From contig JAZNIU010000013.1 in assembly GCA_045577655.1 (NCBI GenBank), positions 1 to 28,518 of the forward strand: 28,518 nt of DNA, read 5' to 3'. The notes beneath the pieces were generated by a model. It did not search any database. It saw nothing but the letters and a program-made list of their open reading frames with translations, and was not told the origin of the DNA. Shown here piece after piece: positions 22,301 through 28,518 of the stretch (position 1 is its first letter; each line of letters begins with the position of its first letter). The DNA is from RGIG7450 sp045577655. Its GTDB lineage: Bacteria; Bacillota; Clostridia; RUG12999. A program made the position numbers and the translations under genes.

Positions 22301-22329
22301 TTGACAAAACAGGCAAATTGTGTTAAATT
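22301..22329 (+). promoter_or_regulatory. Candidate promoter of the DUF2238-like gene
   Basis: TTGACA (22301-22306), 17 nt, TAAATT (22324-22329). A better -10, TATAAT at 22331, is too far from this -35. Assignment is tentative. Confidence 0.5.
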
Positions 22330-22347
22330 GTATAATGGGGTGGGATT

Positions 22348-23124
22348 TTGAACCAAAATCAGAAAAAAGCTCCCGAATTCAGAAAAATAGGGGTTTATGT
22401 AATACTGATATCGGTCATATTGATAGTTATGATTGTTCAGCTGTCAAGAGGAAAATATTCCAACGCTTTTCTTTGTGTTTTGACAATAATCCTTTTTGCT
22501 CTGCCCTCTGTTGCAGAAAAGAAAATAGGTCTTAAAATACCAGGTCCGCTGGAAATAACGGTTTTGTTTTTTATATTTGCTGCGGGAATTTTGGGAGAAA
22601 TACAAAGCTACTATGCAAAAGTGCCTTTCTGGGATTCGCTTCTGCATACCGTCAACGGATTTGTTATGGCGGCTGTCGGCTTTTCCATGATAGACCTTTT
22701 TAACAACAGCCCCAGGTTCCATATGCGGCTTTCGCCTGCTTTTGTGGTGCTCACATCCTTTTGTTTTTCGGTAACGATAGGAACACTTTGGGAATTTTAT
22801 GAATTTGCCATGGACCTGTTTATGAAGACGGATATGCAGAAAGATGTCATTTTAAACTCCTTTGCAACAGTTTTTGTGAACGGCGGAGAAAACCCGCCTG
22901 CAGTTTTTGAAAATATCAGAAAAACGGTTGTATATACAGATAACGGAATAATCACTTTTAACGGGTATCTTGATGTTGGAATTACAGATACAATGAAAGA
23001 TTTGATGGTGAACTTTGTTGGTGCGGCAATCTTTTCGGTTTTTGGCGGACTTTATGTTAAAAACCGCGGAAAAGGAAACCTGATAAAAAATGTTGTGCCG
23101 CTATTTAACAGACAAAATAAATAA
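22348..23124 (+). CDS. DUF2238/YjdF-like integral membrane protein
   Basis: The 258-residue product has about six hydrophobic helices: near residues 12-30, 38-50, 66-80, 100-115, 128-150 and 228-245. It carries motifs I associate with the DUF2238 family: FWDSLLHTVNGFVMAAVGFS, GTLWEFYEFAMDLF, and DTMKDLMVNFVGA near the end. Function is unknown. TTG 22348 is preceded by a G-rich Shine-Dalgarno sequence (GGGGTGGG, 22337-22344), and no ATG fits. It lies 36 nt ahead of the decarboxylase operon and may be co-transcribed with it. Confidence 0.7.
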   Translation: MNQNQKKAPEFRKIGVYVILISVILIVMIVQLSRGKYSNAFLCVLTIILFALPSVAEKKIGLKIPGPLEITVLFFIFAAGILGEIQSYYAKVPFWDSLLHTVNGFVMAAVGFSMIDLFNNSPRFHMRLSPAFVVLTSFCFSVTIGTLWEFYEFAMDLFMKTDMQKDVILNSFATVFVNGGENPPAVFENIRKTVVYTDNGIITFNGYLDVGITDTMKDLMVNFVGAAIFSVFGGLYVKNRGKGNLIKNVVPLFNRQNK

Positions 23125-23160
23125 TAAAAATATATGACTTACTAAGGAGGTGCTTTGACT

Positions 23161-23451
23161 ATGGAATATTCAAACGCATTTGTTGTAGGACTGGGACTGG
23201 GAACAGTTTTCGCCGGACTTATCTGTCTGGTGTTTGTTACCAAAATAACAAGTTTCATCTGTACCAGATTAGTGAAAAAAGAGAAAGAGGCTCCGGCGGC
23301 GCAGCCCCCGGTTAATCAGGTTGCTGCTCCGGCGATGGACGCTCCGATTGCAGACAAACAACAGCTTATAGCTGCAATATCTGCTGCGATTGCAGAAGAT
23401 ATGGGTTGCGGGGTTGAAGGCATCCGTATAAAATCAATTAAAAGAATATAA
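23161..23451 (+). CDS. Na+-pumping decarboxylase gamma-like subunit (OadG)
   Basis: The 96-residue product has one N-terminal membrane helix (about 6-28), then a charged Ala/Pro-rich linker and a short C-terminal domain (QQLIAAISAAIAEDMG to IRIKSIKRI). This is the OadG/MmdD-type gamma-delta subunit, which tethers the carboxyltransferase to the membrane beta subunit. The start is ATG 23161, 8 nt after GGAGGTG; a TTG at 23155 is possible. It opens a four-gene pump operon. Confidence 0.82.
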   Translation: MEYSNAFVVGLGLGTVFAGLICLVFVTKITSFICTRLVKKEKEAPAAQPPVNQVAAPAMDAPIADKQQLIAAISAAIAEDMGCGVEGIRIKSIKRI

Positions 23452-23471
23452 AAATTTCAGGAGGAATACTT

Positions 23472-23843
23472 ATGAAAAAATATCGTGTTAACGTAAACGG
23501 AACAAATTATGAAATAACACTTGAAGAAATATCAGGTGCAGAAGCTGCCGCAGCTCCGGCTCAGGCAACACCTGTTGCACCGGCAGCCCCCGCTGCACCT
23601 GCGACTCCGGCTCAGGCAGCTCCAGCAGGCGGCGAAACAGTAAATAGCCCAATGCCCGGGACAATACTTTCAGTAAATGTTAAAGTGGGCGATGCTGTTA
23701 AAAAAGGTCAGACTCTTATGATTCTTGAAGCTATGAAAATGGAAAATGAAATTGTGGCTCCTGTCGACGGAACAGTTTCTTTTGTAGGTGTTTCAGCCGG
23801 CAACAGCGTTGAAACAGGCGCAGCCCTTTGCACCATAGCTTAA
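23472..23843 (+). CDS. Biotin carboxyl carrier protein of the Na+-pumping decarboxylase
   Basis: This 123-residue subunit carries the carboxyl group between the alpha and beta subunits. A short N-terminal domain (1-22) is followed by a flexible Ala/Pro linker (25-55) and a biotinyl domain with EAMKMENEI, in which Lys89 is the biotinylation site. It is free-standing, whereas Klebsiella-type OadA carries it as a C-terminal domain; the split form also occurs in glutaconyl-CoA and methylmalonyl-CoA decarboxylases. ATG 23472 has CAGGAGGAA just upstream. Confidence 0.92.
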   Translation: MKKYRVNVNGTNYEITLEEISGAEAAAAPAQATPVAPAAPAAPATPAQAAPAGGETVNSPMPGTILSVNVKVGDAVKKGQTLMILEAMKMENEIVAPVDGTVSFVGVSAGNSVETGAALCTIA

Positions 23844-23858
23844 TCCGGAGGTGCCAAT

Positions 23859-25103
23859 ATGCAGGGAATAATGAATTTCTTGCAGGAAACAGGGTTTTAC
23901 AGAATTTGGGCAAACCCCGAATCGCTTATAATGGTTGCAATAGCCTGTGTACTCCTGTATCTTGCAATTGTCAAAAAATTTGAACCGCTTCTTCTGCTTC
24001 CAATAGCTTTTGGTATGTTACTTACAAACCTTCTTGGAGCAGATATGTTCCATGAAGAACTTTTTGAAGGCGGACATGTTCACTGGGAAATGTTTTCAAC
24101 CGGAATCCCCACAAAAGACGGTGGTACGGTTGCGGCAGGTCTCATAGACGTTTTATACCTTGGCGTAAAACTTGGAATCTATCCATGTCTTATTTTCATT
24201 GGTGTTGGCGCAATGACAGACTTTGGACCACTCATCGCAAACCCCAAAAGTCTGCTTTTAGGTGCAGCAGCCCAGCTTGGTATATTTTTAACATTTTTAG
24301 GCGTTCGCCTTTTGTTCCCGGTTATTCTGGGAAGTGAAGCACTCGCCAATCTGCTTGGTGAAACAGCAATCGAAAAGCTTGCGGCGTCGGTAGGTATTAT
24401 AGGCGGTGCAGACGGCCCGACTGCAATATTTGTCACATCAAAACTTGCGCCCAAATTTTTGGGTCCTGTAGCGGTTGCAGCATATTCATATATGGCACTT
24501 GTTCCGGTAATTCAGCCGCCGATTATGAAAGCGCTCACCACAAAAAAAGAACGTGCAATTGTTATGAAACCTCTCCGCGAGGTTACAAAAACAGAAAAAA
24601 TTGTGTTCCCCATAGTTGTTACCATTTTCGTATCAATGCTGATACCTTCAGCAACACCTCTTGTAGGTGCACTTATGCTTGGTAACCTTTTAAAAGAATG
24701 CGGCGTTACAGAACGTCTTTCCAAGACAGTTCAGAACGAGCTTATGAACATTGTAACTGTCTTCCTCGGCATATCGGTTGGTGCAACAGCTACAGCAAAC
24801 ACTTTCTTAAACCCGCTCACACTCTGCATACTTGCAATGGGTATTGTGGCGTTCGGATTTGGTACAGCGGGCGGAGTTGTGCTTGCTAAACTAATGAACC
24901 TGTTTGTGAAAGAAAAAATCAATCCGCTTATAGGCAGCGCAGGCGTATCTGCAGTGCCAATGGCAGCAAGGGTATCTCAGACTGTGGGTCAGAAAGAAAA
25001 CCCGTCAAATTTCCTGCTTATGCATGCTATGGGACCTAACGTCGCAGGCGTTATCGGTTCTGCTATTGCTGCCGGCGTATTCCTTTCAATTTTCGGAGGT
25101 TAG
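23859..25103 (+). CDS. Na+-translocating decarboxylase beta subunit (OadB/GcdB/MmdB)
   Basis: The 414-residue, strongly hydrophobic protein decarboxylates carboxybiotin and moves Na+ out of the cell. It has about nine to eleven membrane helices. The signature GGADGPTAIFVTSKLAP at 182-198 includes the essential Asp185, equivalent to Asp203 of Klebsiella OadB. GSAGVSAVPMAARVSQ, near the C-terminus, is the second conserved ion-site region. ATG 23859 follows GGAGGTG. The three family members share this subunit, so the substrate is read from the alpha subunit downstream. Confidence 0.94.
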   Translation: MQGIMNFLQETGFYRIWANPESLIMVAIACVLLYLAIVKKFEPLLLLPIAFGMLLTNLLGADMFHEELFEGGHVHWEMFSTGIPTKDGGTVAAGLIDVLYLGVKLGIYPCLIFIGVGAMTDFGPLIANPKSLLLGAAAQLGIFLTFLGVRLLFPVILGSEALANLLGETAIEKLAASVGIIGGADGPTAIFVTSKLAPKFLGPVAVAAYSYMALVPVIQPPIMKALTTKKERAIVMKPLREVTKTEKIVFPIVVTIFVSMLIPSATPLVGALMLGNLLKECGVTERLSKTVQNELMNIVTVFLGISVGATATANTFLNPLTLCILAMGIVAFGFGTAGGVVLAKLMNLFVKEKINPLIGSAGVSAVPMAARVSQTVGQKENPSNFLLMHAMGPNVAGVIGSAIAAGVFLSIFGG

Positions 25104-25105
25104 AA

Positions 25106-26497
25106 ATGAGCAAATTATATATTACAGATACAATCCTTCGTGACGCTCATCAGTCTCAGGCAGCAACACGAATGAGAATTGAGGATATGATTCCCGTTCT
25201 TGAAAAGCTTGATAAGGTTGGCTACTGGTCGCTTGAATGTTGGGGCGGCGCAACTTTTGACGCTTGTATGAGATTTTTGGACGAAGACCCGTGGGAAAGA
25301 CTTCGCACATTTAAAAAGCATATGCCAAACACAAAACTGCAGATGCTTTTCAGAGGTCAGAACATCCTCGGGTATAAACACTATGCAGACGATGTTGTTG
25401 AACAGTTCGTTAAAAAATCTATTGAAAACGGCATAGACGTTGTCAGAATTTTTGATGCACTTAACGACACAAGAAACCTTGAATCCGCAATTAAATACAC
25501 AAAAAAATATAAAGGTCATTGTGAGGCGGCACTCAGCTACACAACAAGCCCCGTTCACGACCACGAATATTTTGTGAAACTTGCAAAAAAACTCGAAAAT
25601 ATGGGCGCAGACTCAATCTGTATCAAGGATATGGCAAACCTGCTTCTGCCCTATGATGCGTTTAACCTTGTAAAAGCACTCAAAAGCGAGGTTAAAGTTC
25701 CCATTCATCTCCATACACACAATACCACAGGCACAGGGGATATGGTAAACCTTATGGCATCCCAGGCAGGCGTTGACATTGTAGACTGTGCACTTTCGCC
25801 GCTTGGCAACGGCACAGCTCAACCCGCGACAGAAGCACTTGTTGCAACTCTTCAAGGTACTGAAAGAGATACAGGTCTTGACCTTGGTCTGCTTTCGGAA
25901 ATTGCATCCCATTTCAGAAAAGTTGCCGACAAACTGATGGCAGAAGGAACGCTCAACCCGAAAGTACTTTCGGTTGACACAAACACTCTGCTCTATCAGG
26001 TGCCGGGCGGTATGCTTTCCAATCTGCTCTCTCAGCTGAAACAGGCAAATGCAGAGAATAAATACTATGAAGTTCTGGAAGAAATTCCGAGAGTAAGAAA
26101 AGATTTTGGCTATCCGCCGCTTGTAACTCCTACAAGTCAGATTGTTGGTACTCAGGCAGTTATGAACGTTCTTGCAGGGGAAAGATATAAAATGGTTCCA
26201 AAAGAATCAAAAGGTCTTCTCCGCGGCGAATATGGTCAGCTTCCGGCAGAGGTGAACGAAGAAGTAAGAAAAAAAGCCATCGGCGACGACGAGGTTATAA
26301 CCTGCCGTCCCGCAGACCTGCTTTCTCCCGAACTTGAAAAATATAAAGAAGAACTTGGCGACAGAGCAAAACAGGAAGAAGACGTTTTAAGCTACGCCCT
26401 TTTCCCGCAGGTTGCAACAAAGTTCTTTGAAAAAAGAGACAAAAAAGACGCGCCCTCCGACGAGGTTCGTGTTCTTTATGTTGATGACAGAAGCTAA
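25106..26497 (+). CDS. Oxaloacetate decarboxylase alpha-type carboxyltransferase
   Basis: The 463-residue product is a pyruvate carboxylase/OadA carboxyltransferase domain: a DRE-TIM barrel with DTILRDAHQS at 8-17, the metal-binding HLHTHNTTGTGDM, and the C-terminal PYC-OADA extension (MLSNLLSQLKQ, FGYPPLVTPTSQIVGTQAV). It lacks the C-terminal biotin domain, which is supplied by the separate carrier gene at 23472. The motifs fit oxaloacetate and not methylmalonyl-CoA or glutaconyl-CoA. The complex should convert oxaloacetate to pyruvate and CO2 while pumping Na+, though the reverse use cannot be excluded. ATG 25106 follows GGAGGT, 2 nt after the beta subunit. Confidence 0.9.
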   Translation: MSKLYITDTILRDAHQSQAATRMRIEDMIPVLEKLDKVGYWSLECWGGATFDACMRFLDEDPWERLRTFKKHMPNTKLQMLFRGQNILGYKHYADDVVEQFVKKSIENGIDVVRIFDALNDTRNLESAIKYTKKYKGHCEAALSYTTSPVHDHEYFVKLAKKLENMGADSICIKDMANLLLPYDAFNLVKALKSEVKVPIHLHTHNTTGTGDMVNLMASQAGVDIVDCALSPLGNGTAQPATEALVATLQGTERDTGLDLGLLSEIASHFRKVADKLMAEGTLNPKVLSVDTNTLLYQVPGGMLSNLLSQLKQANAENKYYEVLEEIPRVRKDFGYPPLVTPTSQIVGTQAVMNVLAGERYKMVPKESKGLLRGEYGQLPAEVNEEVRKKAIGDDEVITCRPADLLSPELEKYKEELGDRAKQEEDVLSYALFPQVATKFFEKRDKKDAPSDEVRVLYVDDRS

Positions 26498-26500
26498 AAT

Positions 26501-26531
26501 AAAAACGGACTGAATTTCAGTCCGTTTTTTT
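26501..26531. terminator. Terminator between the decarboxylase operon and the XRE regulator
   Basis: A 13-bp stem (26501-26513 with 26517-26529) flanked by A-run and T-run; works for both convergent genes. Confidence 0.9.
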
Positions 26532-26547
26532 AATGCAGAATTTTATT

Positions 26548-26874
26548 CTAATAGTCTTTTAAGGCTAAAAGCATACCGATTGCTTTTTGCTGTTTTTCTT
26601 TGTTTAGTTCTTTGAACACATCGAGAAGTTCAATTTCGTTTTGTGAAAGTCCGTCCTTTGAAAACTTTTCTGCCGGAGTGCGAATATCGGAATTCTCAAT
26701 TATATAGTCAACGGATACACCAAAAATCTTTGACATCTGGATAAGAGTATCTATGCTCGGCTGATGGGAACCATTTTCGTATGCACTTATCATTTTTTGC
26801 GACACATTAAGTTTTAATGCCAGCCCCACTTGATTAAGTCGTTTTTCCTTGCGAATTTCAGCAATTCTTTTCAT
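26548..26874 (-). CDS. XRE-family helix-turn-helix regulator
   Basis: The 108-residue product has an N-terminal Cro/C1-type HTH (about 4-58): RIAEIRKEKRLNQVGLALKL, then VSQKMISAYENGSHQPS and the IFGVSVDYII cap. A short C-terminal helical part (FKELNKEKQQKAIGMLLALK) may dimerise. ATG 26874 follows AGGAGG; upstream extension of the frame crosses the promoter region and is not coding. It is divergent from a membrane protein gene, and two palindromes with the same half-site lie between them, so it probably represses that gene and itself. Confidence 0.88.
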   Translation of the reverse strand: MKRIAEIRKEKRLNQVGLALKLNVSQKMISAYENGSHQPSIDTLIQMSKIFGVSVDYIIENSDIRTPAEKFSKDGLSQNEIELLDVFKELNKEKQQKAIGMLLALKDY

Positions 26875-26901
26875 ATAACCTCCTCCTAAATAATACCTTA
26901 T

Positions 26902-26919
26902 ACGAATAATTATATTCAT
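26902..26919. promoter_or_regulatory. Candidate XRE operator O1
   Basis: ACGAAT-AATTAT-ATTCAT, an imperfect inverted repeat that contains the likely -10 (TATAAT, minus strand 26914-26909) of the XRE gene itself. It shares its ACGAAT half-site with O2. Confidence 0.5.
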
Positions 26920-26924
26920 TTTAC

Positions 26925-26953
26925 TTGACAAAATGCGCAACAAGTAGTATAAT
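26925..26953 (+). promoter_or_regulatory. Consensus sigma-A promoter of the DUF4234-like gene
   Basis: TTGACA (26925-26930), 17 nt, TATAAT (26948-26953), a perfect consensus, so control would need a repressor. Confidence 0.9.
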
Positions 26954-26956
26954 GAT

Positions 26957-26971
26957 ATTCGTAAAACGAAT
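26957..26971. promoter_or_regulatory. Candidate XRE operator O2
   Basis: ATTCGT-AAA-ACGAAT, a perfect palindrome directly after the -10 box and covering the predicted start site of the + strand gene. Confidence 0.6.
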
Positions 26972-26986
26972 AAAGGGGCGAGTGTA

Positions 26987-27544
26987 ATGGAAAAAATAGT
27001 TAGGGGAAAAGTTGAAAATACTGATAGAATAGAAAAAGGAAGAGATTTCTTTATTGCATTATTATGTTCTATTGCTGGAATAGCGATTATTGTGGGAATA
27101 ATAGCATTGCTGGTATTTGTAATTTTTCCAATAGGAAGATATTTAACGGTTGAAGTAGCATGGGCATTCACGATATATATGTGCTTGATGATATTTTTTA
27201 TAAGACGTGAGTTAAAAAAGAATCCTAGACACAACCTTTTTAAACATTTTGTACTATATTTTTTCTTTCCAATTTGGCTAACTGTTTGGATGTGTTGCAC
27301 AACAGATTATTTAAACATACTACATGTTGAAAAGCAAAGAAAACCAGTGATGACATTTTTTCTATGGGTTTTTGTGCCGTTTTATAGTGTGTATTGGACG
27401 TATCAAACGGCAAAACGAATTGACATATTGGCGGCAAGAAAAGGTATAAAGAGTGATCTCGGTATAGTATGCTTAGTTTTATCTTTGCTGACAGGAACAT
27501 TTATTCCATCAATTCTAATTCAACATAAAATTAACACAACTTGA
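26987..27544 (+). CDS. DUF4234-like membrane protein
   Basis: The 185-residue product has hydrophobic helices near 20-48, 58-72, 85-103, 120-138 and 158-175. The C-terminal half (FFLWVFVPFYSVYWTYQTAK, then a Leu/Val helix and PSILIQHKIN) resembles the DUF4234 pattern, with its YWxYxTAK motif and terminal Q-x-K-x-N. Function unknown. Codon use is more AT-rich than that of the neighbours, which hints at later acquisition together with the XRE regulator. ATG 26987 is preceded by AAAGGGGCGAG. It is monocistronic with its own terminator. Confidence 0.65.
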   Translation: MEKIVRGKVENTDRIEKGRDFFIALLCSIAGIAIIVGIIALLVFVIFPIGRYLTVEVAWAFTIYMCLMIFFIRRELKKNPRHNLFKHFVLYFFFPIWLTVWMCCTTDYLNILHVEKQRKPVMTFFLWVFVPFYSVYWTYQTAKRIDILAARKGIKSDLGIVCLVLSLLTGTFIPSILIQHKINTT

Positions 27545-27575
27545 AAAATTAGAGAGCGATTCTAAGTTACTTTCT

Positions 27576-27603
27576 GCCTCCTTCGAGCAAGGGAGGCTTT
27601 TTT
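27576..27603 (+). terminator. Terminator of the DUF4234-like gene
   Basis: GCCTCC (27576-27581) pairs with GGAGGC (27592-27597), followed by six T. Confidence 0.85.
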
Positions 27604-27816
27604 GTTAATAAGAAAGAGGAAAAGAAACAAAATTGCGTAAATAAGACACATTTAATTATAGAGCTGTAGAATGTTGTGATGTACCGTGACCTGTAAAAAA
27701 ACAGAATATTTTTTGTAAAAAATGAAATTGCAATTGGAGATTGAGAGAGTATGAGCGAGAAAACAGAAGAAAAATGAAGATTGAATAGCGCCAATTAAAT
27801 TTTTTTCAAAAAAGTG
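27604..27816. other. AT-rich intergenic stretch
   Basis: This part of the 358-nt gap between 27545 and 27902 holds no credible gene: minus-strand frames here are low-complexity, and the only + strand start (MSEKTEEK) is 8 codons long. I see no strong fold. It may be remnant sequence. Confidence 0.5.
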
Positions 27817-27845
27817 TTGACAATATCCGAAAAGGGTATTATAAT
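27817..27845 (+). promoter_or_regulatory. Consensus sigma-A promoter of rplM-rpsI
   Basis: TTGACA (27817-27822), 17 nt, TATAAT (27840-27845), a perfect consensus, giving a leader of about 50 nt before rplM. The leader is too short for me to recognise a full L13-type autoregulatory structure. Confidence 0.9.
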
Positions 27846-27902
27846 GATAAAGTCGCAAAAAATCGTTTAACAATTTATTTTAATATAATCGGAGGGAAAG
27901 TA

Positions 27903-28340
27903 ATGTCAACATTTATGGCAAAGGCGAGCGAACTGGACAGAAAATGGTATATTATAGACGCTGAAGGCAAACCTCTCGGTAGAGTTGCAGCGACTGCAGC
28001 TACAATCCTCAGAGGTAAACACCTTCCCACATTCACACCTCATGTTGATTGCGGAGATCACGTTATAGTTATCAATGCTGAAAAAGCAGTGCTCACAGGC
28101 AAAAAATTAACAGACAAATACTACTACAGACACACAGGTTGGATTGGCGGACTCAAAGCCGTTCAGTACAAAGACCTTATGGCAAACAATCCTGAGAAAG
28201 CAATGAAACTTGCAATCGAAGGTATGCTTCCTCACAACACACTCGGCAGAAAAGCTGCAACAAGAGTAAGAATTTACCGTGGTGCAGACCACAACAACGC
28301 AGCTCAGAAACCCGAAATGTGGACACAGGAAATTAAGTAA
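27903..28340 (+). CDS. rplM: 50S ribosomal protein L13
   Basis: L13 binds 23S rRNA early in large-subunit assembly. The 145-residue product has the family N-terminus (WYIIDAEGKPLGRVA), HVDCGDHVIVINAEK, and the signature GMLPHNTLGRKAATRVRIYRG. ATG 27903 has GGAGGGAAAG just upstream. It is followed 14 nt later by rpsI, the usual bacterial pair. Confidence 0.97.
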   Translation: MSTFMAKASELDRKWYIIDAEGKPLGRVAATAATILRGKHLPTFTPHVDCGDHVIVINAEKAVLTGKKLTDKYYYRHTGWIGGLKAVQYKDLMANNPEKAMKLAIEGMLPHNTLGRKAATRVRIYRGADHNNAAQKPEMWTQEIK

Positions 28341-28354
28341 GGAGGAAGATGAAG

Positions 28355-28518
28355 ATGGCTAATACACAGTACTATGGCACAGGCAGAAGAAAAAAATCTG
28401 TTGCTCGTGTAAGACTCGTTCCCGGTAAAGGTAACGTTGTAATCAACAAAAAATCTATAGACGAATATTTTGGTCTTGAAACACTTAAGGTTATCGTAAA
28501 ACAGCCTCTCGCACTTAC
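28355..28518 (+). CDS. rpsI: 30S ribosomal protein S9 (3' truncated by window end)
   Basis: The first 54 residues of S9 are visible: YYGTGRRKKSVARVRLVPG is the family N-terminal motif, followed by INKKSIDEYFG. About 75-80 residues, including the C-terminal tail that reaches the P-site tRNA, lie outside the window. I chose ATG 28355, 9 nt after GGAGG (28341-28345); an in-frame ATG at 28349 is only 3 nt from it. Confidence 0.95.
   Translation, partial: MANTQYYGTGRRKKSVARVRLVPGKGNVVINKKSIDEYFGLETLKVIVKQPLAL

Noticed and set aside
26875..27300. N-terminal extension of the XRE protein over the divergent promoter and membrane gene
   Set aside because: It would read through promoters and the opposite gene; ATG 26874 with AGGAGG gives the normal HTH N-terminus.

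Overview
The window looks like a chromosomal segment of a low-to-moderate GC, anaerobic Firmicute of class Clostridia. I infer this from AGGAGG-type ribosome binding sites, near-consensus sigma-A promoters (TTGACA-17-TATAAT), a SAM-I riboswitch ahead of metK, a PyrK/PyrD (type 1B) dihydroorotate dehydrogenase, a PyrB/PyrI aspartate transcarbamoylase, DUF3343, and a sodium-pumping decarboxylase. Most of it is core metabolism. I see no transposase, integrase, phage or CRISPR array.

Layout. (1) 1-6068, +: a pyrimidine locus, carB (5' end outside the window)-pyrK-pyrD-pyrF, a 253-nt structured spacer, then pyrE-pyrB-pyrI. With an upstream carA and pyrC elsewhere, this covers nearly all of de novo UMP synthesis. 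(2) 6117-8295: a leucine-dehydrogenase-type amino acid dehydrogenase (-) divergent from ornithine carbamoyltransferase argF (+); PyrB and ArgF both use the carbamoyl phosphate made by CarAB. (3) 8307-9697, -: DUF3343 protein and a cysteine-desulfurase-like aminotransferase. (4) 9847-14055, +: carD-like regulator, ispD, ispF (MEP isoprenoid pathway), proS and an Mrp-type Fe-S carrier ATPase. (5) 14097-16104, -: metK under a SAM-I riboswitch, behind a tRNA cluster (Leu-UAG, Gly-GCC, Leu-CAA) that carries repeated spacers and a truncated tRNA-Leu copy. (6) 16261-17274, +: gap. (7) 17379-17826, +: a promoter, a strongly folded untranslated RNA, a terminator and a 39-residue ORF. (8) 17826-20784, -: dCMP deaminase, CopZ-like chaperone and CopA copper ATPase. 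(9) 20931-21388, +: MGMT-family protein translationally coupled to a tiny Cys-rich membrane peptide. (10) 21430-22167, -: cell-wall amidase with an SH3b domain. (11) 22348-26497, +: DUF2238-like membrane protein, then a four-gene Na+-translocating oxaloacetate-decarboxylase-type pump with a free-standing biotin carrier. (12) 26548-27544: XRE regulator divergent from a DUF4234-like membrane protein, with matching operator-like palindromes between them. (13) 27903-28518, +: rplM and the start of rpsI.

The item most likely to be under-described is the RNA gene at about 17414-17632. It has its own near-consensus promoter, a 20-bp closing helix that starts at the predicted transcription start, a three-way-junction interior and an intrinsic terminator. 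It could be a 6S-like RNA or another ncRNA class. Other leads are the switch-like pyrF-pyrE spacer, the tRNA-Leu remnant with its shared spacer element, the XRE operator pair, and the 48-residue Cys-rich peptide. All identifications come from reading sequence and motifs; no database search was possible.
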